From the NCBI GenBank assembly GCA_050701115.1, contig JBOHER010000279.1, positions 1-56,053 on the forward strand: a stretch of DNA of 56,053 nucleotides. The letters run 5' to 3'. This DNA comes from JBOHER01 sp050701115. Lineage in GTDB: Bacteria > Actinomycetota > Actinomycetes > Mycobacteriales > Pseudonocardiaceae. The notes below the pieces were generated by a model that saw only the letters and a list, made by a program, of their open reading frames with translations, made no database searches and was not told the origin of the DNA. Position 1 is the first letter of the stretch. Every line of letters begins with the position of its first letter. The translations under genes and the position numbers were made by a program. Of the stretch, positions 40,604 through 49,344 are shown one piece after another.

Positions 40604-41932
40604 TCAGGCTGCGGACACGGCGTGCTCGAGCACCGTCAGGCCCTCGTCGAGCAGCTGGTCCGAGATGACAAGCGGTGGCAGCAGCCGGATGACGTTGCCG
40701 TAAGTGCCGCAGGTCAGCACCACCACGCCCGCTGCGTGGCAGGCCGCGGCGACCCGGGCGGTGCGTTGCGGGTCGGGCTCATCGGTGCCGGGCTGGACGA
40801 ACTCGATCGCGAGCATGGCGCCGCGCCCGCGAACGTCGCCGATCCCTCCGGTGCGCTCGGCAAGCGCGCGCAGCCGGGAGAGAGCGCTGCGTTCGATCCG
40901 TTGTGCGGCAAGGCAAAGATCCTGTGACCGCATCGTCTCGATGGCGGCAAGCGCGGCTGCGCAGGCGATCGGATTCCCGCCATAGGTCCCGCCGAGCCCG
41001 CCCGCGTGGACGGCGTCCATGATCTCGGCGCGGCCGGTGACCGCGGCGAGCGGGAGGCCGCCCGCGATCCCCTTCGCCGTGGTGATCAGATCCGGCACGA
41101 CACCGTCGTGTTCGCAGGCGAACCATGCTCCGGTGCGGCAGAACCCGGTCTGGATCTCATCGGCGATCAGCAGCACGCCGTTGGCGGCGCACCAGTCCGC
41201 GACGGCACGCAGGAAACCCGGTGCGGGCACGATGAACCCGCCCTCGCCCTGAATCGGCTCGATCAGCACGGCCGCGACATTGTCCGCGCCGACCTGCTTG
41301 TCGATCTGGCCGGTTGCGCGGGCCGCGGCCTGATCACCGGTCAGCCCTACTTCGTCTCGGAACGGGTAGGACATCGGCACCCGGTAGACCTCGGGAGCGA
41401 ACGGGCCGAAACGGTGTTTGTAGGGCAGGTTCTTCGCGGTCAACGCCATGGTGAGGTTGGTGCGCCCGTGATAGGCGTGGTCGAACACCACGACCGCGGA
41501 CCGGCCGGTGGCGTGACGGGCGATCTTGACGGCGTTCTCCACCGCCTCGGCCCCCGAGTTGAACAGCGCCGAACGCTTGGCGTGGTCGCCAGGGGTGAGG
41601 GCGTTGAGCCGCTCGCAGACCTCCAGGTAACCCTGATACGGGGTGACCATGAAGCAGGTGTGCGTGAACCGCTCGGCCTGCGCGCTTACCGCCTCGGCCA
41701 CCGCGGCCGCCGGATTGCCGACGTTGGTCACCGCGATGCCCGAGCCGAGGTCGATGAGTTCGTTGCCGTCGATGTCGACGAGCAACCCGTCACCGCCATG
41801 CTCGACGAACACCGGCAGCACACTGGACACCCCGGCGGCCACGGCGTCAGCGCGGCGCTGCTGCAACGACCGCGACGCCGGCCCGGGTATCTCGGTGCGA
41901 AGCCGTCGGCTGGTCGGCGCGGTCGTGGTCAC
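40604..41932 (-). CDS. gabT: 4-aminobutyrate aminotransferase
   Basis: 442 residues. PLP contacts in NSGAEAVENAVKIARH, YHGRTNLTMALTAKN, LIADEIQTGFCRTG and the Schiff-base Lys in ITTAKGIAGGLPLAAV. The opening LPVFVEHGGDGLLVDIDGNE and IDLGSGIAVTNVGN match actinobacterial GabT, which moves the amino group of GABA to 2-oxoglutarate. It is the first gene of a two-gene gab operon, divergent from a PucR-type regulator with 123 bases between. Confidence 0.93.
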   Translation of the reverse strand: MTTTAPTSRRLRTEIPGPASRSLQQRRADAVAAGVSSVLPVFVEHGGDGLLVDIDGNELIDLGSGIAVTNVGNPAAAVAEAVSAQAERFTHTCFMVTPYQGYLEVCERLNALTPGDHAKRSALFNSGAEAVENAVKIARHATGRSAVVVFDHAYHGRTNLTMALTAKNLPYKHRFGPFAPEVYRVPMSYPFRDEVGLTGDQAAARATGQIDKQVGADNVAAVLIEPIQGEGGFIVPAPGFLRAVADWCAANGVLLIADEIQTGFCRTGAWFACEHDGVVPDLITTAKGIAGGLPLAAVTGRAEIMDAVHAGGLGGTYGGNPIACAAALAAIETMRSQDLCLAAQRIERSALSRLRALAERTGGIGDVRGRGAMLAIEFVQPGTDEPDPQRTARVAAACHAAGVVVLTCGTYGNVIRLLPPLVISDQLLDEGLTVLEHAVSAA

Positions 41933-42055
41933 GATGTACTCCCTCGTTGTCTGTTCCTGCCGTAAGCGTGCGGCCGTAGCGGGTGCGCGGTCAGTGACGT
42001 ATTAGGCTAATTTGAAGGTAGTTACTGGACAGTTTGTCAATCTGAGGTGGATGCG

Positions 42056-43558
42056 GTGCCGCCGACAGTGCGTGATCTCGTCGCCGATCGTTCGTTGGAC
42101 TTGCGGGTGCGCGCCGGAGCAGGCGAGCTGGCGCGGGTCGTCTCCTGGGTGCATGTCAGTGAGCTGGTCGATCCGGCACCGTTCCTCGAGGGCGGCGAGT
42201 TACTGCTGACCACCGGCCTCGCGCTGGATAGCGGCACCGATTTCGTGCGGTTCGTGCGCAGGCTCGTTGACTGCGGCGTCACCGGTCTCGGTTTCGGGGT
42301 CGGCCTGTCCCACGATTCGGTGCCGCGCGGGTTGGTCTCCTCGGCCGAGGACGTCGGGCTGCCGCTGCTGGAGGTGCCGCACCGGACGCCGTTCATCGCG
42401 ATCAGCAAAGCGGTATCCAGCACGCTGGCCGCCGAGGCCTACGCCGAGGTCACCACCACGAACGCCGCGCAGCGGGCCTTGACCAAGGCGGCCCTGAGCA
42501 AGTCCGGTCCCGCAGGGGTGGTGCGGCGGCTGGCGCAGTTGCTCGACGGGTGGGTGTTGCTGCTCGATGGTGCGGGGGGTGTCGTGCATGCCGCACCGGC
42601 CGCCGCAATGCGGCAGGTGACTGCCCTGTCCGGTGAGCTCACCCGGCTGCGCGCGCGGCGTGGGCCGGTCAGCAGCTCGTTCTCCATCGCGGGCGAGCAG
42701 GTATCGGTGCAGGCGCTGGGCAGCAGGCTGCGTGCCTTCCTCGCGGTGGGCCGACCTACCCGGCTCGGCCGCGCCGACCTACACATCCTCAACAGCGCCG
42801 CTGCACTGCTCAGCCTGGTGCTGACCCGTTCCCCGGCGCAGGACGCGGCTCGACGGCAGTTGCGCACCGGGTTGCTGCGGCTCATCCTCGCCGGACACTC
42901 GGAGGTCGCGCGTGGTCCCGTCGAGGACCTGTGGGGACCGCTGCCCGCCGGGCCCGTGCGGGTGCTGACCGCAGCTGGGTCCGCTGCGGCGCGAGACGCG
43001 TTCGTCGATCTGCTCGAGACCGAGGCGGGCGGCTCCCGGTGCTTCTTCGCCGAGTTGGCCGACCGCGTCGTGGTGCTGGTGGCCGACCAGGACGGCGGCG
43101 TCGCGCAGGTGCAACGACTCGCGCGGCAGTCCGCCGGGGTGTGGCTGGGCATCTCCGACCCGATCGGCTACGACACTGTCGACGACGGTCTCCGGCAGTC
43201 GGTGCTGGCCGCCGAAACCGCACAGCGGAGCGGTGTCGCCGTCCTGCGCTTTGCCGACCTGGCCGGTCGCGGACTGCTCAGCCTTGTGGACCGGTCCGAT
43301 GCCGACGCCTTCGCCGAATCGTTGCTCGGGCCACTGATTCGGCACGACGCGACCGGCAGGGGCGCCCTGGTTGCTTCGTTGCGGGAGTGGCTCCGCCAGC
43401 ACGGCCAGTGGGATCCCGCCGCGGCCCGGCTCTGCGTCCACCGGCACACCTTGCGCAATCGGATCGGCAAGGTCGAAGAGTTGCTCGGTGCGAGCCTGGA
43501 CGACCCTGGAACACGGGCCGAGCTCTGGCTGGCGCTCCAGCAGATCGATCCCGGCTGA
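42056..43558 (+). CDS. PucR-family transcriptional regulator, probable activator of the gab operon
   Basis: 500 residues. N-terminal PucR (purine catabolism) domain with VSWVHVSELVDPAPFLEGGE and LLLTTGLAL; C-terminal CdaR-like domain and HTH_30 (LREWLRQHGQWDPAAARLCV, then HRHTLRNRIGKVEELLG). PucR proteins activate nitrogen-source catabolic genes, and some actinobacterial members (GabR) regulate gabTD. GAGGTGG sits five bases before GTG 42056; the frame is open to GTG 42047. Divergence from gabT is typical of such a pair. Confidence 0.9.
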   Translation: MPPTVRDLVADRSLDLRVRAGAGELARVVSWVHVSELVDPAPFLEGGELLLTTGLALDSGTDFVRFVRRLVDCGVTGLGFGVGLSHDSVPRGLVSSAEDVGLPLLEVPHRTPFIAISKAVSSTLAAEAYAEVTTTNAAQRALTKAALSKSGPAGVVRRLAQLLDGWVLLLDGAGGVVHAAPAAAMRQVTALSGELTRLRARRGPVSSSFSIAGEQVSVQALGSRLRAFLAVGRPTRLGRADLHILNSAAALLSLVLTRSPAQDAARRQLRTGLLRLILAGHSEVARGPVEDLWGPLPAGPVRVLTAAGSAAARDAFVDLLETEAGGSRCFFAELADRVVVLVADQDGGVAQVQRLARQSAGVWLGISDPIGYDTVDDGLRQSVLAAETAQRSGVAVLRFADLAGRGLLSLVDRSDADAFAESLLGPLIRHDATGRGALVASLREWLRQHGQWDPAAARLCVHRHTLRNRIGKVEELLGASLDDPGTRAELWLALQQIDPG

Positions 43559-43574
43559 GGGTAGGAGCCTCAGC
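43554..43574. terminator. Short bidirectional hairpin between PucR and Lrp genes
   Basis: GCTGAGG-GTAGGAG-CCTCAGC spans the stop codons of both convergent genes. Confidence 0.55.
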
Positions 43575-44052
43575 GCACGCCCCAGGAGTAGGTCTGCTTG
43601 TGCAGCTTGAGGTAGACGAACGTCTCGGTGCTCATCACGCCGGAGATGCTGCGGATCCGCTTGGACAGCACGTCGAGCAGGTGCTCGTCACTTTCGCAGA
43701 CCAGTTCGACAATGAGGTCGAAGCTACCCGCCGTGATCACGACATAGTCGATCTCGTCCATCGCGGCGAGCGCGTCCGCGATCGGTTCCAGCTCGCCGGT
43801 GGCCTTGATCCCGATCATGGCCTGGCGGGCGAAACCGAGTTCGAGCGGATCGGTCACCGCCACGATCTGCATCACGCCGCTGTCGACCAGCCGCTGCACC
43901 CGTTGCCGCACCGCGGCCTCGGACAGCCCGACGGCCTTGCCGATGGATGCGTACGCGCGGCGGCCGTCTTGTTGCAACTGTTCGATGATCGCCTTGGATA
44001 TGTCGTCCAGCGGCGCGCCGTTGCGTTCGTTCCTGCCTGACCTGGACGTCAT
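43570..44052 (-). CDS. Lrp/AsnC-family transcriptional regulator
   Basis: 160 residues: winged HTH (ISKAIIEQLQQDGRRAYASI, then GKAVGLSEAAVRQRVQRL) and a C-terminal RAM effector domain (TGELEPIADALAAMDEIDYV, then VITAGSFDLIVELVCES). ATG 44052 with AAGGAT upstream. It lies downstream-side of the putrescine aminotransferase genes. Lrp proteins next to polyamine genes often regulate them; candidate sites are at 45638-45677. Confidence 0.92.
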   Translation of the reverse strand: MTSRSGRNERNGAPLDDISKAIIEQLQQDGRRAYASIGKAVGLSEAAVRQRVQRLVDSGVMQIVAVTDPLELGFARQAMIGIKATGELEPIADALAAMDEIDYVVITAGSFDLIVELVCESDEHLLDVLSKRIRSISGVMSTETFVYLKLHKQTYSWGVR

Positions 44053-44123
44053 AGCGGCATCCTTACCGTGCGTATCAGAAAAGGCAAGCACCGACAGGCC
44101 TCCGGTTCGTACTGTGCCTGTGT

Positions 44124-44184
44124 GCACGAAGCGCGGACACGGGTGCACGAAGCGCGGACACGGCGGCACGAAGCGCGGACACGG
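44124..44184. repeat. Three-copy 21-bp tandem repeat (second locus)
   Basis: Unit GCACGAAGCGCGGACACGG repeats at 44124, 44145 and 44166. It is the same family as 23947-24007 and ends next to a minus-strand stop codon. Confidence 0.88.
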
Positions 44185-44187
44185 CGG

Positions 44188-45570
44188 TCAGAGGTGCGTC
44201 CAGGCCTCGGTGAGGACCGCGCGCAGGATCTGCTCCATCTCGTCGAAGTGGGACTGGTCGCAGATCAGTGGCGGCGACAGCTGGATCACCGGGTCTCCCC
44301 GGTCGTCGGCACGGCAGTAGAGGCCCGCGTCGAACAGTGCCTTGGACAGGAAGCCGCGCAGCAGCCGGTCGGACTCCGCGGCGTCGAAGGTCGCCTTCGA
44401 TCCCTTGTCCTTCACCAGTTCGATGCCGTAGAAGAATCCGTCGCCGCGTACGTCGCCGACGATCGGCAGGTCCAGCAGCTTCTCAAGGGTGGCGCGGAAG
44501 TCGCCCTCGGTGTCCCGCACGTGCTCGTTGATCCGCTCACGCTCGAAGATGTCGAGGTTGGCCAGCGCGACCGCGGTGGACACCGGGTGGCCGCCGAAGG
44601 TGTAGCCGTGCGCGAACATCGTGCCCTTGGTCAGGAACGGTTCGATCAGCCGGTCGGAGGCGATCATCGCGCCGAGCGGCGCATAGCCCGATGAGATGCC
44701 CTTGGCGCAGGTGATCATGTCGGGCTGGTAGCCGTAGCGCTCGGCACCGAACATGTATCCGAGCCGGCCGAAGGCGCAGATCACCTCGTCGGAGACCAGC
44801 AGCACGTCGTATTCGTCGCAGATCTCCCGGACCCGCTGGAAATAGCCGGGCGGAGGCGGGAAGCAGCCGCCCGCGTTCTGCACCGGCTCCAGGAACACCG
44901 CGGCCACCGTGTCCGCGCCCTCGTTCTCGATCGCGACGGCGATCTGGTCGGCGGCCCACCGGCCGAAGGCCTCGGGGTCGTCGCCGAACAGCGGCGCGCG
45001 GTAGATGTTGGTGTTGGGCACCCGGAAGGTGCTGGGTACCAGCGGCTCGAAGGGTGCCTTCAGTCCGGGCAGCCCGGTGATGGACAGCGCGCCCTGGGTG
45101 GTGCCGTGGTAGGCGACCGCGCGGCTGATCACCTTGTGCTTGCCGGGTTTGCCGGTCAGCTTGAAGTACTGCTTGGCCAGCTTCCACGCCGTCTCGACAG
45201 CCTCGCCGCCGCCGGAGGTGAAGAACACCCGGTTCAACTCGCCGGGGGCGTAGTTGGCGACCCGTTCGGCCAGCTCGATCGCGTTCGGGTGGGCGTAGGA
45301 CCACAGCGGGAAGAACGCCAGTTCGCTGGCTTGCTTGGCGGCCACCTCGGCCAGCTCGGTACGGCCGTGGCCGATCTGGTTCACGAAAAGTCCGGCCAGC
45401 CCGTCGAGGTATCGCTTGCCGCGCGCGTCGTAGATGTAGACACCTTCACCGCGCACGATCACCGGCACCGGGGAGTCGGGTCCGTACTCGCCGAGCTGGG
45501 TGAAGTGCATCCACAGATGGTCCTGCGCGGACTTCTGCAGGGTCTCGATGTCGGGGTGGTGAAGCGTCAT
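44188..45570 (-). CDS. Class III aminotransferase, putrescine/diamine:pyruvate type
   Basis: 460 residues. The opening HLWMHFTQLGEYGPDSPVPV and GKRYLDGLAGLFVNQIGHGR match the SpuC/PatA-like omega-transaminases. PLP residues: SGGGEAVETAWKLAKQYFK, YHGTTQGALSITG, LVSDEVICAFGRLGYMFG and Lys in ITCAKGISSGYAPLGAM. It converts putrescine to 4-aminobutanal using pyruvate; the divergent gene oxidises that product. Start ATG 45570. It is the only class III enzyme here of SpuC type; the others at 21 and 40.6 kb are different. Confidence 0.9.
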   Translation of the reverse strand: MTLHHPDIETLQKSAQDHLWMHFTQLGEYGPDSPVPVIVRGEGVYIYDARGKRYLDGLAGLFVNQIGHGRTELAEVAAKQASELAFFPLWSYAHPNAIELAERVANYAPGELNRVFFTSGGGEAVETAWKLAKQYFKLTGKPGKHKVISRAVAYHGTTQGALSITGLPGLKAPFEPLVPSTFRVPNTNIYRAPLFGDDPEAFGRWAADQIAVAIENEGADTVAAVFLEPVQNAGGCFPPPPGYFQRVREICDEYDVLLVSDEVICAFGRLGYMFGAERYGYQPDMITCAKGISSGYAPLGAMIASDRLIEPFLTKGTMFAHGYTFGGHPVSTAVALANLDIFERERINEHVRDTEGDFRATLEKLLDLPIVGDVRGDGFFYGIELVKDKGSKATFDAAESDRLLRGFLSKALFDAGLYCRADDRGDPVIQLSPPLICDQSHFDEMEQILRAVLTEAWTHL

Positions 45571-45637
45571 GGTCGTTCCGTCCGTGGGTGGAAGCTGGTG
45601 CCGCCAGTGTGCCGCCGTCGGCGCGTCTTGACAAGTG

Positions 45638-45677
45638 ATTTCGTTGAAATTGAGCGCTACGCCTTCTAAATTCGTTG
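45638..45677. promoter_or_regulatory. Candidate Lrp-type binding repeats in the divergent promoter
   Basis: ATTTC-GTT-GAAAT (45638-45650) is an inverted repeat, and TTCGTTG (45640-45646) recurs at 45671-45677, 31 bases (three helical turns) further on. Lrp/AsnC octamers bind such phased sites. A TTGACA lies just before the first site. Confidence 0.45.
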
Positions 45678-45731
45678 GTCAGTGGCTACCATCACGTTGG
45701 ATTCGATAGTCACAGCGAGATGAGGTAGGGC

Positions 45732-47177
45732 ATGGCACACCGCCGCAGCTTCCAGAACTTCATCGGCGGCGAGTTCTGCGACGCCGCCGACGGACGCAAG
45801 TCGGAGGTGATCAATCCGGCGACAGGGCAGGCGTACGCCACGGCCCAGGTCGCAGGCGAGGCCGACGTCGATCGCGCGATGCGCGCCGCCGAGAAGGCGT
45901 TCGAGGACTGGCGCGACAGCACACCGGGCGAACGGCAACTCGCGTTGCTCAAACTGGCCGACCGGATCGAGCAGCGCGCCGACGAGCTGGTGCGGGTGGA
46001 GAGCGAGAACACCGGCAAGCCGCTCGCGCTCACCGCCTCGGAGGAGGTCCCCATGATGGTGGACCAGACCCGCTTCTTCGCCGGTGCGGCGCGCTGCCTC
46101 GAGGGCCGGTCGGCGGGGGAGTACCTGCGGGGCATGACGTCGATGATCCGGCGTGAGCCGATCGGGGTGTGCGCACAGGTCGCGCCGTGGAACTATCCGA
46201 TGATGATGGCGATCTGGAAGATCGCCCCTGCACTCGCGGCGGGAAACACCGTGGTGCTCAAGCCGAGCGACACCACCCCGGCGTCCACCCTGTTGCTGGC
46301 CGAGCTCGCCGCGGACCTGTTCCCGCCGGGTGTGCTCAACGTGCTCACCGGAGATCGCGAGACCGGTCGTGCGATGGTCGGTCACCCGGTGCCGCAGATG
46401 GTGTCCATCACCGGATCGGTCCGTGCCGGAATGGAGGTCGCCGCATCCGCCGCGACGGACCTCAAGAAGGCGCACCTCGAACTCGGCGGAAAGGCGCCGG
46501 TCGTGGTGTTCGACGATGCCGACGTTGCGGCGGCGGCCGCGGCCATCGCGGAGGCCGGCTACTTCAACGCCGGTCAGGACTGCACCGCCGCCACCCGCGT
46601 GCTGGCCGGTCCCGGTATCCACGACGACTTCGTCGCCGCACTGACCGAGCGGGCGAAGGGCACCAAGGTCGGCATGCCCGACGATGACGAAGCGGCGTTC
46701 GGGCCGGTGAACAACGCCAACCAGCTCGCGCACGTCGCCGGTTTCATCGATCGGCTGCCCGGTCACGCCCGGGTGCACACGGGTGGGAAGCGCGCGACCG
46801 GCGCACTGGCCGACGGCTACTTCTACGAACCGACGGTGGTGTCCGGGCTGCGGCAGGAGGACGAGGCGGTGCAGCACGAGATCTTCGGGCCGGTCATCAC
46901 CGTCCAGCGCTTCACCGGCGAGGACGAGGCGGTGCGCATGGCCAACGGAGTCCGCTACGCCCTTGCGTCCTCGGTGTGGACCCGCGATCACGCCACGGCG
47001 ATGCGGATGTCGAAACGGCTCGACTTCGGCTGCGTGTGGATCAACACACACATCCCGCTGGTCGCGGAGATGCCACACGGCGGCTTCAAGCACTCCGGCC
47101 ACGGCAAGGACCTTTCGGTCTACGGCCTGGAGGACTACACCAGGATCAAGCACGTCATGACGAGCCTCGGGGAGTGA
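45732..47177 (+). CDS. Gamma-aminobutyraldehyde dehydrogenase
   Basis: 481 residues, ALDH fold. AQVAPWNYPMMMAIWKIAPA, SITGSVRAGMEVA, catalytic Glu in LELGGKAPVVVF and Cys in FNAGQDCTAATRVL; the end has MPHGGFKHSGHGKDLSVYGL. GQDCTAATRV and the final GLEDYTRIKHVM are typical of PatD/Prr-type aminobutyraldehyde dehydrogenases. It oxidises 4-aminobutanal to GABA. It begins a five- to six-gene operon (dehydrogenase, aguA, aguB, small membrane protein, NCS1 transporter, amidohydrolase) with short gaps or overlaps. Confidence 0.9.
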   Translation: MAHRRSFQNFIGGEFCDAADGRKSEVINPATGQAYATAQVAGEADVDRAMRAAEKAFEDWRDSTPGERQLALLKLADRIEQRADELVRVESENTGKPLALTASEEVPMMVDQTRFFAGAARCLEGRSAGEYLRGMTSMIRREPIGVCAQVAPWNYPMMMAIWKIAPALAAGNTVVLKPSDTTPASTLLLAELAADLFPPGVLNVLTGDRETGRAMVGHPVPQMVSITGSVRAGMEVAASAATDLKKAHLELGGKAPVVVFDDADVAAAAAAIAEAGYFNAGQDCTAATRVLAGPGIHDDFVAALTERAKGTKVGMPDDDEAAFGPVNNANQLAHVAGFIDRLPGHARVHTGGKRATGALADGYFYEPTVVSGLRQEDEAVQHEIFGPVITVQRFTGEDEAVRMANGVRYALASSVWTRDHATAMRMSKRLDFGCVWINTHIPLVAEMPHGGFKHSGHGKDLSVYGLEDYTRIKHVMTSLGE

Positions 47178-47179
47178 CC

Positions 47180-48208
47180 ATGTCCCACATGCCTGCGGAA
47201 TGGGCTCCGCACGAGCGCACCTGGATGGCCTTCCCGCCGCCGAACGCGACCTTCGGCGAGGAAGGATCACCGTCGCTCGCCTCGGCACGCGAGCGCTGGG
47301 CCCGCGTCGCCAGCACCATCGTCGGATACGAACCCGTCACAGTGGTGGCGGGCATCGGGCAGGCCGCCGCGGCCAAGGCGCTCGTCCACCCCGACGTGGA
47401 GATCGTCGAGGCGCCACTGGACGACGCGTGGATGCGGGACAGCGGGCCGACCTTCGTCCATGATGGACAGTCCCCGTCCGGTATGGCTGCTGTCGACTGG
47501 GTGTTCAACGGCTGGGGCGCCCAGGACTGGGCGGCCTGGGACCAGGACGACTTGCTCGCAGGTCGGATCGCCGAACTCACCGGCCACGAGGCCCACCGGT
47601 CAGCACTGACCATGGAAGGCGGCGGGCTGCAGGTCGACGGGGAGGGCACCGTTTTGCTCACCGACACCGTCCAACTGGACCCGCGCCGCAATCCCGGCTG
47701 GACACGGGAGCAAGTGGAGGCCGAGGTGCACCCCCGGCTGGGCACCAGCACCGCGATCTGGTTACCCCGCGGCCTGACCCGCGACTACGACGAGTTCGGC
47801 ACCCGGGGTCACGTGGACCTGGTCGCCAGCTTCCTCCGGCCCGGTGTCGTCGCGGTGCACACCCAGACCGATCCCGCACACCCGGACTACGAGGTATCCC
47901 GCGAGGTCGCCGAACTGCTGCGCGGCAGCACCGACGCGCGGGGCCGTCGGCTGGAGGTGGTCGAACTCCTGGCACCCGAAGTGATCCACGATTCCGACGG
48001 CCGCCCGGTCGACTACTCCTACATCAACCACTACGTCGCCAACGGGGTCGTGGTGTTGTGCACCTTCGACGACCCCAGAGACGCCGCGGCCGCCGACGTG
48101 CTCAGGCGCGCCTACCCGGACAGAACCATCGAGCCGATCGACGCGAGGGCCATCTTCGCCAACGGCGGCGGCATCCACTGCATCACCCAGCAACAACCGG
48201 CAGTTTGA
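47180..48208 (+). CDS. aguA: Agmatine deiminase
   Basis: 342 residues. PPAD-superfamily motifs: MPAEWAPHERTWMAFPPP, DDAWMRDSGPTF, MEGGGLQVDGEGT, FGTRGHVDLVASF and the nucleophile Cys334 in GGGIHCITQQQP. It hydrolyses agmatine to N-carbamoylputrescine and ammonia. ATG 47180 with GGGGAG upstream; it starts two bases after the preceding stop. Cotranscribed with aguB, as is common. Confidence 0.95.
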   Translation: MSHMPAEWAPHERTWMAFPPPNATFGEEGSPSLASARERWARVASTIVGYEPVTVVAGIGQAAAAKALVHPDVEIVEAPLDDAWMRDSGPTFVHDGQSPSGMAAVDWVFNGWGAQDWAAWDQDDLLAGRIAELTGHEAHRSALTMEGGGLQVDGEGTVLLTDTVQLDPRRNPGWTREQVEAEVHPRLGTSTAIWLPRGLTRDYDEFGTRGHVDLVASFLRPGVVAVHTQTDPAHPDYEVSREVAELLRGSTDARGRRLEVVELLAPEVIHDSDGRPVDYSYINHYVANGVVVLCTFDDPRDAAAADVLRRAYPDRTIEPIDARAIFANGGGIHCITQQQPAV

Positions 48209-48218
48209 GGAGCATTCC

Positions 48219-49172
48219 ATGCAACTGATCACCGCGGAGATTCCCGAGTCTCCGGCCAGAGTCACCGATCCCGTTCGCGACCCACTGGTCGTCGGGCTGG
48301 TGCAGACTCGGTGGCACGCCGACCCGGAAGAGCACCTCAGTGTGCTCTCCGAGGGCATCCGTATCGCAGCGGACGCGGGCGCGAGCGTCGTCTTCCTCTC
48401 CGAGCTGACCTTGTCGCGCTACCCGGCGGACACCTTGCCGCACGGCGACGCGACCGCCACGGCCGAGGACCTTGAGGGCGGCCCCACTTACACCTTCGCC
48501 GCGAAAGCCGCCGCGGACACCGGCGTCGCAGTGCATGCCTCGCTGTTCGAGCGCGCAGGGGGACCGGATGGCCTCGGGTACAACACGGCCATCCTGGTCG
48601 CGCCGGACGGAACGCTGCTGGGCAGAACCAGGAAACTGCACATTCCGGTGTCCGCGGGTTACTACGAGGATCACTACTTCCGGGGCGGGTCCGCCGATCC
48701 GAACCCGTATCCGGTCGTCGAGCTGCCGGATGTCCGAAGTGGACAGCCAGCAGCCCGGCTCGGGTTGCCGACCTGTTGGGACCAGTGGTTTCCCGAAGTG
48801 GCCAGGGCGTACTCGCTCGGTGGCGCCGAGGTGCTGGCATACCCGACCGCCATCGGGTCCGAGCCGGGTCACCCCGGATTCGACACCCAACCCTTGTGGC
48901 GGCAGGTGATCGTCGGCAACGGCATCGCCAACGGCACCTTCATGGTGGTCGCCAATCGGTGGGGCGACGAGGGCGTCGTGAACTTCTATGGTTCGTCGTT
49001 CATCTCCGACCCCTACGGCCGGATCCTGGTCTCCGCTCCGCGGGACGCCGATTCGGTGCTGGTCGCGCCGCTGGATCTCGACCAGCGCTCGGACTGGCTC
49101 ACCCTCTTCCCGTTCCTGGAGACCCGCCGACCGGACACCTACGGCGTGCTCACCCGCGCGATCGGAGCCTGA
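48219..49172 (+). CDS. aguB: N-carbamoylputrescine amidohydrolase (nitrilase superfamily)
   Basis: 317 residues. Glu-Lys-Cys triad: Glu62 in FLSELTLSRY, Lys139 in RTRKLHIPVSAGYYEDHYF, Cys186 in LPTCWDQWFPE. Those motifs are those of AguB, which releases putrescine, CO2 and ammonia. It lies 10 bases after aguA. The N-terminus is about 20 residues longer than in some AguB. Confidence 0.93.
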   Translation: MQLITAEIPESPARVTDPVRDPLVVGLVQTRWHADPEEHLSVLSEGIRIAADAGASVVFLSELTLSRYPADTLPHGDATATAEDLEGGPTYTFAAKAAADTGVAVHASLFERAGGPDGLGYNTAILVAPDGTLLGRTRKLHIPVSAGYYEDHYFRGGSADPNPYPVVELPDVRSGQPAARLGLPTCWDQWFPEVARAYSLGGAEVLAYPTAIGSEPGHPGFDTQPLWRQVIVGNGIANGTFMVVANRWGDEGVVNFYGSSFISDPYGRILVSAPRDADSVLVAPLDLDQRSDWLTLFPFLETRRPDTYGVLTRAIGA

Positions 49173-49173
49173 C

Positions 49174-49344
49174 GTGGACGCTGTGCAATTCCGCCGGGAA
49201 CTCGACCGGCGCCTGGCAATCATCGAAGACCCCGATTACGACGACCCCGCCTGCGCGGACCTGCCCGTCCGCGATCTGCTCATTCTGTTGTTCGCGAGCG
49301 TCGTGGTCATCGGCGCGATGTTGCTGTGGGGGTACCCGTGGTAG
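49174..49344 (+). CDS. Small single-helix membrane protein overlapping the transporter start
   Basis: 56 residues starting at GTG 49174, one base after the aguB stop. Charged N-terminal half (VQFRRELDRRLAIIEDPDYD) with a Cys, then one membrane helix (LLILLFASVVVIGAMLLWGY). It overlaps the NCS1 gene by 19 bases, so the two are translated together. Size, topology and coupling suggest an accessory subunit of the transporter, which is not a usual feature of NCS1 carriers. No known family. Confidence 0.72.
   Translation: MDAVQFRRELDRRLAIIEDPDYDDPACADLPVRDLLILLFASVVVIGAMLLWGYPW

Noticed and set aside
42001..42055. A TTTGTCAAT segment as a fourth copy of the GntR operator
   Set aside because: Only one half-site matches and no inverted partner is present.
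45666..47288. Minus-strand open frame of 540 codons opposite the aminobutyraldehyde dehydrogenase
   Set aside because: Shadow of GC-rich third positions on the other strand; the plus-strand enzyme has all catalytic motifs.
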